The notes beneath the pieces are model-generated. The model was not told where the DNA came from. It was given only the letters and a program-made list of their open reading frames with translations, and made no database searches. Positions 47,359-57,163 of a stretch of DNA of 64,000 nt are shown piece by piece (the stretch's first letter is position 1; each line of letters begins with the position of its first letter). The translations under genes were made by a program, and so were the position numbers. Source of the stretch: Verrucomicrobiaceae bacterium (GTDB lineage: Bacteria; Verrucomicrobiota; Verrucomicrobiia; Opitutales; Intestinicryptomonadaceae); assembly GCA_015061955.1 (NCBI GenBank), contig SUVO01000013.1, forward strand, positions 1-64,000, written 5' to 3'.

Positions 47359-49869
47359 ATGTCAGAACGTTCAGCAAAACGAAAATATCGCGAAAGCGAA
47401 TTGCCTTTGTGGTTTCGCCGAGTCTCTAAAGACTGGGAAAAACACTTTCGCCAAGAAGAACTCGATTATGGAAGAGCTCTTTATAAAGCAGGGTGTATTC
47501 GCGAAGTCGAGCTGAACAAAACCGAAGCTTTTATTTCTGCACGCTTAGAAGATGGCTCGGAGCCATTCTGTATTATAGATTTTGAAGGCGACGAATTTAT
47601 ATATATTCCAACAACTTCAGATGACTTTCTGTATGGTGCTTTAAAAGTTGCAGGCTTTTACGAAATTGAAGAATTTGTAATCGATAGAGTTGCCGAAACT
47701 GGAGCCGATTGCGATATTGAAGAACGGGTAGAAGTTGCGCAAGTAGATAATAATAGTACTGAAGATTTTGTTAGTGAATCTGAATTGCCTCAAGCAAGCT
47801 TAGATGCAACACGGGTGTTAGCTTTGAATTTTTCGTCGCGTCGTAAAGGGCTTGTTTTTGAAGCTTTCTGGAAAGATAAACAGATAGATAAACGAATCAG
47901 AGCCTTTGGCGATAAAGCTTTGCCCATAGAAGAGCTTTCTGAATCAGAAAGTGAACTTCTAATGCGTATGATAACTATGGCGCGCAAGGCTGGTTTTAAA
48001 TTTGAAGATAATGTTTTTGTTCTTGATGAAATTCCCAAAATATCGGCTTTTTTGAAGTTGTCGTTAGGCAAGTGGAAAGAACTTTTTGTAATTCGCAAAG
48101 ATAAACGTGTTGATTTGTTGATGCTTGGTGAACGCAAAATAATGCTTTCGGCTCGTGCAAAATCGATTGATTCAGATACTGGAGATTTCGATATTGAATG
48201 GTTGCCAACTGTTGACGGTAAAGCTGTTAATAGCGAAGATATTTCAAAAATTTTCAACGGCAAAAGCTCTGTTCAAATTATTCCAGACTATGGTATTATA
48301 AGCATTTCAAACAAAGATTCTGCATTTGTTAAAAATGTTGAACGTGCCAGAAGTTATGGTTTTGCCGATGGTAAAATTCCTAAGTATATGCTTTTGGCTT
48401 TGTCTGCTTTTGGCGAAAATTTAATGCTTTCCGATGAGCTTCAAGGGTGGGTTGATACTTTACTTAAAAAGCCCGAAACTACCGATTTTTCGGCTATGGA
48501 TTTTTTGCGTAATTATCAAAAGAAAGCAATTCTTTGGGCTGTTAATTTATTTAAGCATGGTTGTAACGCAATGATTGCCGATGAAATGGGCTTGGGTAAA
48601 ACTATTCAGACTTTAGGCATTTTTAGTTTGTTGAATGCTCAAAAAGATAGTGCTAAAAAGTTTTTAGTGGTGTGTCCTGCATCGGTTATTCCAGTGTGGG
48701 TTGCCGAGTGTAATAAATTTTTTCCACATTTTAAAACTCAGGTTTTAAGCTCGAAAACAAAATCTATAAATAAAGATATTTTAATAGCCAGTTATACGCA
48801 GTTGCGTAGAAATAAGGCTATGTTGGATAGCGTAAATTTTGAAGTAGCAGTTTTAGATGAAGCTCAGTTTATAAAAAATCCCGATTCAAAAACAACTGTT
48901 GCATGTTCGTCAATTAAGGCAAAATATAAGTTGGCTTTAACTGGTACGCCAGTTGAAAATCGCCTGTTAGATATGTGGACATCGTTCCGTTGGTTAATGC
49001 CAGGGTTGATGGGTACAAGAAAGCGTTTTGAAGATATTGCGCAAAATTCTTCAAGCTCAATTAGTCTTATCAGAAAACAAATATCTCCATTTGTTTTGCG
49101 TAGATTAAAATCGGAAGTGGCTCGCGAATTGCCCGAAAAAATCTATATTGATTTGTTGTGTCCGATGTCGGATTTTCAGAAGTCGGAATACAATTCGTTG
49201 CTTGAAAAAACTCGTATGGAGTTGGAAGATTCGCAAGAAGATGAATCTACACGCAGATTTACAGTGTTGTCGTTGTTGACTCGTTTGCGTCAGGCGTGTT
49301 GCGATGCACGTTTGTTGCCTTGGGTTGATTCTGATAATTGCGTTGAAGATGGTGGTAAGATTTCTGTGTTGGCAGACAGAGTTCAAGAATTGCTTTTAAG
49401 TGGTAAAAAAGTTTTAATTTTTAGTCAATTTACAAAGTTTCTTACTTTAATCGAAAATAGTTTGCTCAAGTTTGTTGATGCCGAAAAAATATTCCGTTTA
49501 ACAGGTAGTACTCGGGATAGATCTAAACCTGTTGATATGTTCCAAAATGCTAAAGAGGGCGTTGTAATGCTTGTAAGTTTGCGTGCTGGTGGAACGGGTA
49601 TTACACTTACAAATGCAGATTATGTGTTTCTTGCCGATCCGTGGTGGAATCCTGCTGTTGAAGACCAAGCTATCGACCGAGTACATCGCATTGGTCGAAG
49701 AGGTGATGTTTTTGTGTATAGATTGGTTTCGGAAGGTAGTGTTGAAGACCGTGTACGTCAGTTGCAAGTCCAGAAAAAAGGTATGTTTAATCAGCTATTG
49801 GGCGAGTTAAAAGACGTATCTAACGAAGGTAAGTTTATCGAGACTGTAAAAGATATCTTATCAAAATAG
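47359..49869 (+). CDS. SNF2-family DNA-dependent ATPase
   Basis: 836 aa. N-terminal ~375 residues are specific; the first part resembles the region where bacterial SNF2 proteins have a SWIM zinc finger, but without its Cys/His set. Helicase core: ADEMGLGKTIQTLG (I), VVCPASVIPVWVAE (Ia), LDEAQFIKNP (II, DEAQ), LALTGTPVENRL (III), IFSQFTKFL (IV), SLRAGGTGITLTNADYVF (V), DQAIDRVHRIGR (VI). Moves along double-stranded DNA or remodels protein-DNA complexes. No methylase or nuclease neighbours, so no sign of a defence island. Confidence 0.92.
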   Translation: MSERSAKRKYRESELPLWFRRVSKDWEKHFRQEELDYGRALYKAGCIREVELNKTEAFISARLEDGSEPFCIIDFEGDEFIYIPTTSDDFLYGALKVAGFYEIEEFVIDRVAETGADCDIEERVEVAQVDNNSTEDFVSESELPQASLDATRVLALNFSSRRKGLVFEAFWKDKQIDKRIRAFGDKALPIEELSESESELLMRMITMARKAGFKFEDNVFVLDEIPKISAFLKLSLGKWKELFVIRKDKRVDLLMLGERKIMLSARAKSIDSDTGDFDIEWLPTVDGKAVNSEDISKIFNGKSSVQIIPDYGIISISNKDSAFVKNVERARSYGFADGKIPKYMLLALSAFGENLMLSDELQGWVDTLLKKPETTDFSAMDFLRNYQKKAILWAVNLFKHGCNAMIADEMGLGKTIQTLGIFSLLNAQKDSAKKFLVVCPASVIPVWVAECNKFFPHFKTQVLSSKTKSINKDILIASYTQLRRNKAMLDSVNFEVAVLDEAQFIKNPDSKTTVACSSIKAKYKLALTGTPVENRLLDMWTSFRWLMPGLMGTRKRFEDIAQNSSSSISLIRKQISPFVLRRLKSEVARELPEKIYIDLLCPMSDFQKSEYNSLLEKTRMELEDSQEDESTRRFTVLSLLTRLRQACCDARLLPWVDSDNCVEDGGKISVLADRVQELLLSGKKVLIFSQFTKFLTLIENSLLKFVDAEKIFRLTGSTRDRSKPVDMFQNAKEGVVMLVSLRAGGTGITLTNADYVFLADPWWNPAVEDQAIDRVHRIGRRGDVFVYRLVSEGSVEDRVRQLQVQKKGMFNQLLGELKDVSNEGKFIETVKDILSK

Positions 49870-50001
49870 TATCTTTTTAAGCTTTTTGTTTTTGTGTAGC
49901 ATAATTTCTGGCTTTTTTTAATAAAAAAGTGGTTAAAATGTCAGAAAAATGTTGATTGATTTATTTTTGTTGGCAATATTGTCCAAGATTAGATTTTTAT
50001 T

Positions 50002-51180
50002 ATGAATAGATTATCTTCTTGGGCAAATAATATTTCAGAATCGCCAACGCTTATAGTTGATGCAAAGGCAAAAAAACTTAAGGCTGAAGGCAAAGACGTT
50101 TGTGGCTTCGGTGCAGGTGAACCTGACTTCGATACTCCTGATTTTATCAAACGTGCATGTAAAGAAGCTATCGATGCAGGCAGAACAAAATACATAGCGT
50201 CTTCGGGCTTGCCAGAATTGCGCGAAGCTTTGGCAGATATGTATATGAATCGCAAAGGGCTTAAAAATTTGAAAGCCTCGAATATCGTAGTAAGCCCTGG
50301 TGGTAAATACAGTTGCTATTTGGCAATTATGGCTGTTGTAAGCCCTGGCGACGAAGTAATTATTCCAGCTCCATATTGGGTAAGTTATCCAGAAATGGTT
50401 AAGCTTGCTGGTGGTAAACCTGTGATTGTAAAAGCTGGAGATGATACCGATTTTAAAATTAGCGTTGAGCAATTAAAAGAAGCTTGTACCGAAAAAACAA
50501 AACTCATTATTTTGAATTCGCCATCAAATCCAACTGGCTCGGTTTATTCTAAAGAAGAGCTCGAAGAAATAATGAAGTTTGTTGTGGAAAAGAATTTGTT
50601 GGTTATGAGCGATGAAATATATTCGTTCTTAACTTACGATGGTTTTGTTTCGTGCAGTCCGGCATCAATATCGGAAGAGGCATGGCAACACTCAATAGTG
50701 GTATCGGGGTTCAGTAAGGCTTATTCTATGACAGGCTGGCGCTTGGGTACGCTCACTGCACCTGACGATATAGCAAAAGCTGTTGCAAATCTTCAAAGCC
50801 AGACAACAAGTAATGCAACAAGCTTTGCACAATTTGGAGCATTGGCTGCGTTGCAAAATCCTGTTGAGGCAAAAGCTGCGTTAGATGCAATGCTCAAGGT
50901 TTTCGACAAACGTCGATTGATGTTGTGGGAAGGTTTGAATGCTATCGATGGCGTAAGTTGTCGCAGAGCAAAAGGGGCGTTTTATTTGTTCCCAAATATT
51001 TCAAAGTTTGGTATGTCGAGTTCAGATTTTTGTGCAAAGCTTTTGGAAGAAGAATTGGTTGCGATTGTTCCTGGTGTTGCATTTGGTGCCGATGAAAACA
51101 TACGCTTTAGCTATGCTGTTGCCGATTCTACAATTGAAAAAGGTTTAGAGCGTATGGCTCGCTTTTGTTCAAAATTATAA
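50002..51180 (+). CDS. Class I pyridoxal-phosphate aminotransferase, aspartate aminotransferase type
   Basis: 392 aa. Fold type I aminotransferase: [62 protein letters not shown] lysine in [17 protein letters not shown], and C-terminal Arg in [15 protein letters not shown]. Best read as aspartate/glutamate aminotransferase; related prephenate or aromatic specificity is not excluded. Its stop overlaps the tsaE start by one base. Confidence 0.88.
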   Translation: MNRLSSWANNISESPTLIVDAKAKKLKAEGKDVCGFGAGEPDFDTPDFIKRACKEAIDAGRTKYIASSGLPELREALADMYMNRKGLKNLKASNIVVSPGGKYSCYLAIMAVVSPGDEVIIPAPYWVSYPEMVKLAGGKPVIVKAGDDTDFKISVEQLKEACTEKTKLIILNSPSNPTGSVYSKEELEEIMKFVVEKNLLVMSDEIYSFLTYDGFVSCSPASISEEAWQHSIVVSGFSKAYSMTGWRLGTLTAPDDIAKAVANLQSQTTSNATSFAQFGALAALQNPVEAKAALDAMLKVFDKRRLMLWEGLNAIDGVSCRRAKGAFYLFPNISKFGMSSSDFCAKLLEEELVAIVPGVAFGADENIRFSYAVADSTIEKGLERMARFCSKL

Positions 51181-51614
51181 TGGCAGACATTTTTGAAAAA
51201 TTACGCAATGGCGTTGTTTGTCAAGATTTAGAGCAAACCTACGCAGTTGCAAAAGAACTTGCAAGCACAATCGGTAATGATTGTGCTTTGGCGCTTTCAG
51301 GCGACTTAGGTACAGGTAAAACTGCATTTGTAAAAGGCTTGGCGTTGGCTTTGGGTATAGAACAAACAGTAAAAAGTCCGTCGTTTAATATTTGTTGTGT
51401 TTATAATATCCCCGATGGTAGAACGTTGGTGCATATAGATGCTTATCGTTTTAATGATGGTTCGCAGTTTGAAGATTTGCTAATTGAAGAAATTGCACCA
51501 GAGCCCCGAGTTGTGTGCGTAGAATGGGCTGAAATTGTAAAAGATTATTTTGAGCCAGATTATTGGTTGCACTTCGATATTGTAGATGGTGCCCATACAA
51601 TAAAACTTGCTTAA
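51180..51614 (+). CDS. tsaE: TsaE, ATPase of tRNA t6A synthesis
   Basis: 144 aa from the ATG at 51180 (TAATG overlap with the upstream stop). P-loop SGDLGTGKTAFVKGLALAL, then VKSPSFNICCVY, LVHIDAYRFNDGSQFEDL and VVCVEWAEIV are the family marks. Works with TsaB and TsaD. Confidence 0.92.
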   Translation: MADIFEKLRNGVVCQDLEQTYAVAKELASTIGNDCALALSGDLGTGKTAFVKGLALALGIEQTVKSPSFNICCVYNIPDGRTLVHIDAYRFNDGSQFEDLLIEEIAPEPRVVCVEWAEIVKDYFEPDYWLHFDIVDGAHTIKLA

Positions 51615-51626
51615 TTACATTAATAC

Positions 51627-51666
51627 AAAAACGCCCACTCAAAAAATTGAATGGGCGTTTTATTTT
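51627..51666. terminator. Terminator between tsaE and the ABC-F gene
   Basis: ACGCCCA-c-TCAA...TTGA-a-TGGGCGT with T-rich right side and A's to the left; can serve both convergent genes. Confidence 0.75.
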
Positions 51667-51676
51667 GATGATATTA

Positions 51677-53548
51677 TCAGTTGCGAGCATCAAGTTCTGT
51701 CCAGCGTTCAAATAAGCGTTCATCTTCTGCTTCAATTTCGGCAAGGCGTGCTTCTAATTCTGGAATTAAACTTGCGTTATTTATTATGAATTCAGAAGAC
51801 TGCAACTTTTCTGAAATATCTTTTTGTTCGGCTTCGTGTTGAGCTATAATTTTAGGAATATCTTCAAGTTCCTGACGCTCTTTATTCGACAATTTTTGAC
51901 GTTGAGTTTTTTGCTTTTGCTGAATAACAGTTGTTGTTTTGGCTTGTTGTTGATTGCGTTTGCAATGCGTATTCCATTCGTCGTAACCACCAACAATTTC
52001 TGATATTTCGCCATTTTCTTCAAATCCAAAAACTGCAGTAACAATGTTGTTTAGGAAAGCTCTGTCGTGCGAGACCAACAAAATTGTGCCTTTGAACGAA
52101 ACTAACGTAGCCTCTAAAACTTCGATAGTTTCCATATCTAAGTCGTTTGTAGGTTCGTCTAATACAATTACGTTTGCAGGCGATGAAAATAGTTTTGCAA
52201 GCATTAGGCGATTGCGTTCGCCACCAGAGAGTAGGGCAATTTCACCGCGAATTTGTTCGGGAGTAAAAAGGAAATTTTGCAGATAACCTTGAACGTTTAG
52301 TTTTTGTCCGTTGGTGAAAACAAAATCGCCACCACCACCTATGAAGTCAAATGGAGTTTGTTTTGGATTTAACTCGCCACGTAGTTGATCAAAGTACGCA
52401 ATTTGTAAGTTTGTACCGTATTTTATTTCGCCCGATGTAAGTTTCAATTTACCTAAAAGTGCATTCAACAAAGTAGTTTTACCTGCACCATTTTTGCCGA
52501 TAACACCAATTTTATCGCCCGAGTAAATTACAGTTGAAAAATCTTTGATTATATTTTTTGCGCCATAAGAAACCGATATATTTTGAGCAGTCATTACTTT
52601 TTGCCCAGTACGTTCAGCTTCTTGCAAGTTTATGCCAACGCTTCCAGCCTTGTCTCTGCGCGCTGCACGAATTTGACGCAAACGCATAAGTTCTTTTACT
52701 CTGCCTTCGTTGCGAGTACGTCGGGCTTTGATGCCTTGACGCAACCATGCTTCTTCTTTGGCAAGTTTTTTATCGAAAGCTATATCGCGTTTATCCCAAG
52801 CTTCTAAAAGTTCGTCTCGCTTACGAAGAAAATCTTTAAAACCACAATCAAAAGCAATAAGTTCGCCTCTATCGACGCCAACAACTCTGTTTGCCAAATT
52901 TTCTAAAAATGTTCTGTCGTGCGAAACGAATGCTAAAGTTTTACCACAAGTTTTTAAGAATTTTTCAAGCCATAAAACCGAGTCGATATCTAAGTGGTTT
53001 GTTGGTTCGTCAAGAAGTAGAATGTCGGGGTCGCCCGCGAGTTCTCTACCTAAAAGAACTCTACGCTTTAAACCTGCCGATAAATCTTGTGCAAGAGCTT
53101 CTGGATTCAGCTCAAGACGATCGGCAATTTCGTTTATTTTTGCTTCTATTGCAAATCCACCTTCATCATTTGCAAAGTGTAAAAGTTTGTCTAATTCGTT
53201 GTGTTCGTTTGGCGATAGAGTATCTATTTCAGACATCAGTTTGCGATACTTCGATATTTTTCTGCCTTCATCGCTCATACCTTCGGCAATAATATCAAAA
53301 ACTTTTCCGTTAAGATGTGTTGGTACTTCTTGTTGTAGATATGCTGTTTTTATGCCATTTACAGTTTCAATCAAGCCGGAGTCTTGTTTTATAATTCCAG
53401 CCATAAGTTTCAATAACGATGTTTTGCCACAACCATTTCTACCCACAATAGCCAGACGATCGCCTTCAGATATTGCCAGGTCAGCGTTATGTAGTAAAAC
53501 GTGTGTATCGTATCGCAACGATACTTGACTGAAAGAAATTAAACTCAT
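51677..53548 (-). CDS. uup: ABC-F ATPase, Uup type
   Basis: 623 aa from the ATG at 53548; a longer in-frame start is not needed for the first beta-strand (MSLISFSQVSLRYD). Two ABC cassettes: Walker A GRNGCGKTSLLKL and GKNGAGKTTLLNAL; signatures LSAGLKRR and LSGGERNR; Walker B ILLLDEPTNHLD and VIVLDEPTNDLD. C-terminal coiled coil (IAQHEAEQKDISEKLQ) typical of Uup. No membrane helices. Acts on DNA branch structures or the ribosome. Confidence 0.92.
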   Translation of the reverse strand: MSLISFSQVSLRYDTHVLLHNADLAISEGDRLAIVGRNGCGKTSLLKLMAGIIKQDSGLIETVNGIKTAYLQQEVPTHLNGKVFDIIAEGMSDEGRKISKYRKLMSEIDTLSPNEHNELDKLLHFANDEGGFAIEAKINEIADRLELNPEALAQDLSAGLKRRVLLGRELAGDPDILLLDEPTNHLDIDSVLWLEKFLKTCGKTLAFVSHDRTFLENLANRVVGVDRGELIAFDCGFKDFLRKRDELLEAWDKRDIAFDKKLAKEEAWLRQGIKARRTRNEGRVKELMRLRQIRAARRDKAGSVGINLQEAERTGQKVMTAQNISVSYGAKNIIKDFSTVIYSGDKIGVIGKNGAGKTTLLNALLGKLKLTSGEIKYGTNLQIAYFDQLRGELNPKQTPFDFIGGGGDFVFTNGQKLNVQGYLQNFLFTPEQIRGEIALLSGGERNRLMLAKLFSSPANVIVLDEPTNDLDMETIEVLEATLVSFKGTILLVSHDRAFLNNIVTAVFGFEENGEISEIVGGYDEWNTHCKRNQQQAKTTTVIQQKQKTQRQKLSNKERQELEDIPKIIAQHEAEQKDISEKLQSSEFIINNASLIPELEARLAEIEAEDERLFERWTELDARN

Positions 53549-53620
53549 AAGAAAAACATTCTTGCACAAAAAAACAAAAGGTCGAGTTTTTTTGACAAGC
53601 AATTATTCTAAAACAGGATT

Positions 53621-54538
53621 TTATTTGAAAAAATTTCGCAGAGATTTTCCACAAGTGCTTTTAAATGCTTTAGACAACGATGATACATTTGAATATCCAA
53701 CTTTTTTGGCAATTTTTAAATAATCCTTTTCACCATTCTCAAGATACTTCATTGCTATTTTCATACGAATGTCTTGAACTATTTTTGAAAATGTCATACC
53801 AAATCTATTTTGGCAAATTTTGTCGAAATAGTTTGGTGGGCAACCAAAATGTTTCGATGTTTCAATTCTGTTCCAATTTTTTGCTGGTGATTTTTTTATT
53901 TTGTTTAAGTACTGGTCGAGTTCGTTCAATGTTAAACGCTTTAGTTCTTTGCCAAACGTTCTACGCAAAAGCTCCATTAGGATGTCGGCAATATTTTCAA
54001 GCATTACAACAGAACGTTTAGTGTTGTAAACTTCTTCTAAATACATTGAAAGTATTGATACTATTTTTTCAAAATTTTTTGATGTTACAATTTGAGGTTT
54101 AGTAGGGAAGTCCCAATCAATTGTATTTTTTATATGTAGCCAGAAAACTGTTGCCTTGCCAGCTTTTACAGATTCATCGCAACACGTTCCTGCAGGAATA
54201 ACAAGTATGTTGCCTGCTGTAAATTGTTTTTTTGTATTATCAATTTTTAGTGATATTTTTCCATCGAGAAGGAACATTAAAACATTGTAGTTTTTCTTTT
54301 CTCGGCTATGGTAATAGCCAGCTTGATGGATTGTATGACCTGCGTCTTTAATGGAGCGTTCGCCCAAAATATCGTAGGGCAGTGGCTGTGGAGCTATTAT
54401 ATTATTGTTAGAATCTATAAACTCTTTTGGCATACTTGTTGTCGGCGCCGACAAATAATGTTGAACACCACCAATTGCCCAGAACTGAGCCATATCGTCA
54501 TTGTTTATATGCCATAAGTATTCTATTTTCTTGCTCAT
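53621..54538 (-). CDS. AraC-family transcription regulator
   Basis: 305 aa. N-terminal cupin-like sensor domain (MFLLDGKISLKIDNTKKQFT, GNILVIPAGTCCDES). C-terminal double helix-turn-helix: NRIETSKHFGCPPNYFDKIC and DYLKIAKKVGYSNVSSLSKA with FKSTCGKSLRNFF. Divergent from the MFS-dehydratase-SDR genes, so likely their sugar-acid-responsive regulator. Confidence 0.85.
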   Translation of the reverse strand: MSKKIEYLWHINNDDMAQFWAIGGVQHYLSAPTTSMPKEFIDSNNNIIAPQPLPYDILGERSIKDAGHTIHQAGYYHSREKKNYNVLMFLLDGKISLKIDNTKKQFTAGNILVIPAGTCCDESVKAGKATVFWLHIKNTIDWDFPTKPQIVTSKNFEKIVSILSMYLEEVYNTKRSVVMLENIADILMELLRRTFGKELKRLTLNELDQYLNKIKKSPAKNWNRIETSKHFGCPPNYFDKICQNRFGMTFSKIVQDIRMKIAMKYLENGEKDYLKIAKKVGYSNVSSLSKAFKSTCGKSLRNFFK

Positions 54539-54688
54539 TGGTTTATGTAAAATAATATTAAATATGAGTTTCTATATTTTTTTATATAATATTATGTTGA
54601 AATATTCAAGGCTTATTTTTACATTTTAAGTCTAATTTTACGATTGTAAAAAAATCTATAAAAATATAGAATATTATTAAAATAAAAA
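54539..54688. promoter_or_regulatory. Divergent promoter region with 12-bp inverted repeats
   Basis: TTCTATATTTTT at 54570-54581 and its exact complement AAAAATATAGAA at 54660-54671, 78 bp apart, one near each start codon. Candidate sites for the AraC-family regulator, or a looped pair. The region is very AT-rich, so chance pairing is possible. Confidence 0.4.
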
Positions 54689-55984
54689 ATGGAAAAGAGC
54701 AGAACAGATAATAGACTACACGAAACCCACAAATCATTCTATAAATGGGAAGTATTAGGTTTGCTTTGGTTTGCGTTTTTTATAAATCAAGCCGATCGTC
54801 AAATTTATAACACTCTTTTGGGGCCAATTTCACAATCGTTAAATCTGACAACAGCCGATGCTGGTTTAATTTCAACATTATTCAGTTTGGTATTTGCAAC
54901 GTTAGGGCCAATCTCAGGTGTATTAGCCGATAGATATAGCAAAAAATGGATTATTGTGGGCAGTATTATTTTGTGGAGTGCTGCAACTATAATATCGGGT
55001 TCGTGCGTTGGATTGATAGGGTTTATTATTTTTAGAAGTATTGCAACAGGTGCAGGTGAAGCATTTTTTGCACCAGCTAATTACGCAACTATTGCAGAGT
55101 ATCACGACAACAAAACTCGAGCTCGGGCAATGAGTATTCATCAAACTTCGTATTATTTTGGTGTAATTGTAAGTGGTGCGTTGGCTGGGTGGATAGCCGA
55201 TAAATATGGTTGGCGAAATGCTTTTTATGTATTTGGGTCGGTTGGAGTTTTCTTTGGGCTGTACATGATATGGCGTTTGAAAGATAAGTCCAAGATAGCA
55301 GAAGAAGATACAAAGAATTATCAAAGACCATCATTTTGGGAATCGTTGAAAATGCTTTTCAAAGTTAAGACTGCTCTTTGTATGACATTGTCGTTTGCAA
55401 GCTTGATATTTGTATTACAAGGATATTTAACGTGGTCGACAATGTATCTGCAAGAAAAGTTCCCAGAAATGAGTTTGGCTGAAGCTGGATTTAGTGCTAC
55501 TTTTTATACGCATGTTTTTGCGTTTATAGGTGTTTTAGTGGCAGGGTGGTTGTCGGATTTTCTCGCCCGAAAAAAAGCACAATACAGAATTTTATTACAA
55601 TGTTTGGGGTTGTTGTTGGCATCGCCATTTATAGTGCTAATGGGAATGTCGTCGACAATGGTAATGGTGTATGTTGGGTTTGCAGGTTTTGGTTTCTTTA
55701 GAGCGTTTTTCGATGCAAACACATACTCGGTGTTGTACGATGTAATTCCACAAAAATTTCACGCATCGGCTGCAGGTGTGATGTTATCGTTAGGTTTCAG
55801 TATTGGTTCGTTTTCGCCTTGGATTTTAGGCAAACTTGAGCCTCTATTGGGATTATCTAAAGGGTTGGCTATGTTGTCGGTTGTGTGGTTTGTTTTTTCA
55901 ATAGTGTTATTTATTACATTTAAATTTTTCTACGCTTCAGATAGAGAACGGGCAATTCAGGCAAACTTAAACAATAAAAATTAG
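54689..55984 (+). CDS. MFS transporter, sugar-acid (ACS family) type
   Basis: 431 aa, about 12 membrane helices. Family landmarks: NQADRQIYNTLLGPISQSLN in helix 1 and loop, GVLADRYSKKWIIVGS (MFS A-motif), FFAPANYATIAEYHDNKTRA, MYLQEKFPEMSLAEAG, SDFLARKKAQYRIL. Similar to hexuronate/glucarate-type anion:cation symporters. Next gene, a sugar-acid dehydratase, starts 4 bp after it, supporting uptake of an aldonate or uronate. Confidence 0.85.
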   Translation: MEKSRTDNRLHETHKSFYKWEVLGLLWFAFFINQADRQIYNTLLGPISQSLNLTTADAGLISTLFSLVFATLGPISGVLADRYSKKWIIVGSIILWSAATIISGSCVGLIGFIIFRSIATGAGEAFFAPANYATIAEYHDNKTRARAMSIHQTSYYFGVIVSGALAGWIADKYGWRNAFYVFGSVGVFFGLYMIWRLKDKSKIAEEDTKNYQRPSFWESLKMLFKVKTALCMTLSFASLIFVLQGYLTWSTMYLQEKFPEMSLAEAGFSATFYTHVFAFIGVLVAGWLSDFLARKKAQYRILLQCLGLLLASPFIVLMGMSSTMVMVYVGFAGFGFFRAFFDANTYSVLYDVIPQKFHASAAGVMLSLGFSIGSFSPWILGKLEPLLGLSKGLAMLSVVWFVFSIVLFITFKFFYASDRERAIQANLNNKN

Positions 55985-55988
55985 ATAT

Positions 55989-57155
55989 ATGAAAATTACA
56001 GAAATTAAAACATTTTTGTGTCATGCATACAGAACAAACTGGGTGTTTGTTAAAGTTATTACCGATGAAGGTATATATGGTGTAGGCGAGGCAACTCTCG
56101 AATACAAAGAACACGCTGTTATATCGGCTATTCATGAGCTTGATAGAGTGTTGATAGGTAAGGATCCACATAATATCGAAGCTATTTGGCACGATTGTTA
56201 TCGCGATGCTTATTGGCGTGGTGGTCCAGTTTTGATGAGTGCATTGGCAAGCATTGAAATGGCTTTATGGGATATCAAAGGTAAAGCTTTGGGTGTACCA
56301 GTTTATCAGCTTTTAGGTGGAAAAATCAGAGATAGTGTTCCTTGTTATGCAAATGGTTGGTTTGCTGGTTCAAAAACTCCAGAAGATTTTGCACGTTGTG
56401 CTAAAGAAGCTGTAAAAATGGGCTTTAGTGGTCTTAAATGGGATCCATTTGGCAGTGCATATATGAATATAGATCCACAAGGATTAAAAACAGCACTCGA
56501 TTGCATTTCAGCTGTAAAAGATGCAGTTGGCGATAAAGTTCACTTGATTATAGAAGGTCATGGACGTTTTAATGTTCCAACTGCTGTAAGAATTGGTAAT
56601 GCCTTGAGCGATTTCGATATATTATGGTTTGAAGAACCAATTCCACCAGACGATAAAAAAGGTTTAGCGTGGGTTCGCAGTAAAATATCTACGCCAGTTT
56701 CGGGTGGAGAACGTCTGTATAGCCGTTATGAATATGCCGATTTTTTGCGTATGGAGTGTGCTGATTTTTGGCAACCAGACGTATCGCACGCTGGTGGTAT
56801 AATGGAAATCAAAAAAATTGCTTCTATGGCTGAAGCACATCATATTCCAGTATGTCCACATAATCCGAGTGGGCCAGTTGCAAACGCTGCCACACTTCAG
56901 TTAGCAGCTTGTGTGCAGAATTTCTACTTGTTAGAAACTATGGCAACCGATATTCCATGGCGTGCCGAAATTAGCAACGAAAAAGTACGTTTTGAAAATA
57001 GTCAAATGTTCATTCCTACATCGGCAGGTTTGGGCATAGATATAAACGAAGAAGCTATTGCACGTTATCCGTATCAGCCACATGATCTTCGTCATTACGT
57101 TGGAACGCTAACAGATATTCGTCCAGAAGGATCAACAGGTTATTTTAAAAAATAA
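55989..57155 (+). CDS. Enolase-superfamily sugar-acid dehydratase, DgoD-like
   Basis: 388 aa. N-terminal capping domain (VFVKVITDEGIYGVGEATLE), then TIM barrel with GLKWDPFGSAY. Metal ligands in IIEGHGRFN, WFEEPIPPDD and GGERLYSRYE; second His in VCPHNPSGPVANA. The GHG and PHNPSGP signatures match galactonate-dehydratase-type members, which convert an aldonate to 2-keto-3-deoxyaldonate. Exact acid unknown. Confidence 0.83.
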   Translation: MKITEIKTFLCHAYRTNWVFVKVITDEGIYGVGEATLEYKEHAVISAIHELDRVLIGKDPHNIEAIWHDCYRDAYWRGGPVLMSALASIEMALWDIKGKALGVPVYQLLGGKIRDSVPCYANGWFAGSKTPEDFARCAKEAVKMGFSGLKWDPFGSAYMNIDPQGLKTALDCISAVKDAVGDKVHLIIEGHGRFNVPTAVRIGNALSDFDILWFEEPIPPDDKKGLAWVRSKISTPVSGGERLYSRYEYADFLRMECADFWQPDVSHAGGIMEIKKIASMAEAHHIPVCPHNPSGPVANAATLQLAACVQNFYLLETMATDIPWRAEISNEKVRFENSQMFIPTSAGLGIDINEEAIARYPYQPHDLRHYVGTLTDIRPEGSTGYFKK

Positions 57156-57163
57156 TTAAACCT

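Noticed and set aside
47359-49869. Defence-island SNF2 helicase (DISARM or similar)
   Set aside because: Neighbours are glgA and an aminotransferase; no methylase, nuclease or other defence partner is present.
52758-53528. 256-codon + strand open frame opposite the ABC-F gene
   Set aside because: A Ser-rich shadow frame of the well-supported ABC-F coding strand; no independent motif or ribosome site.
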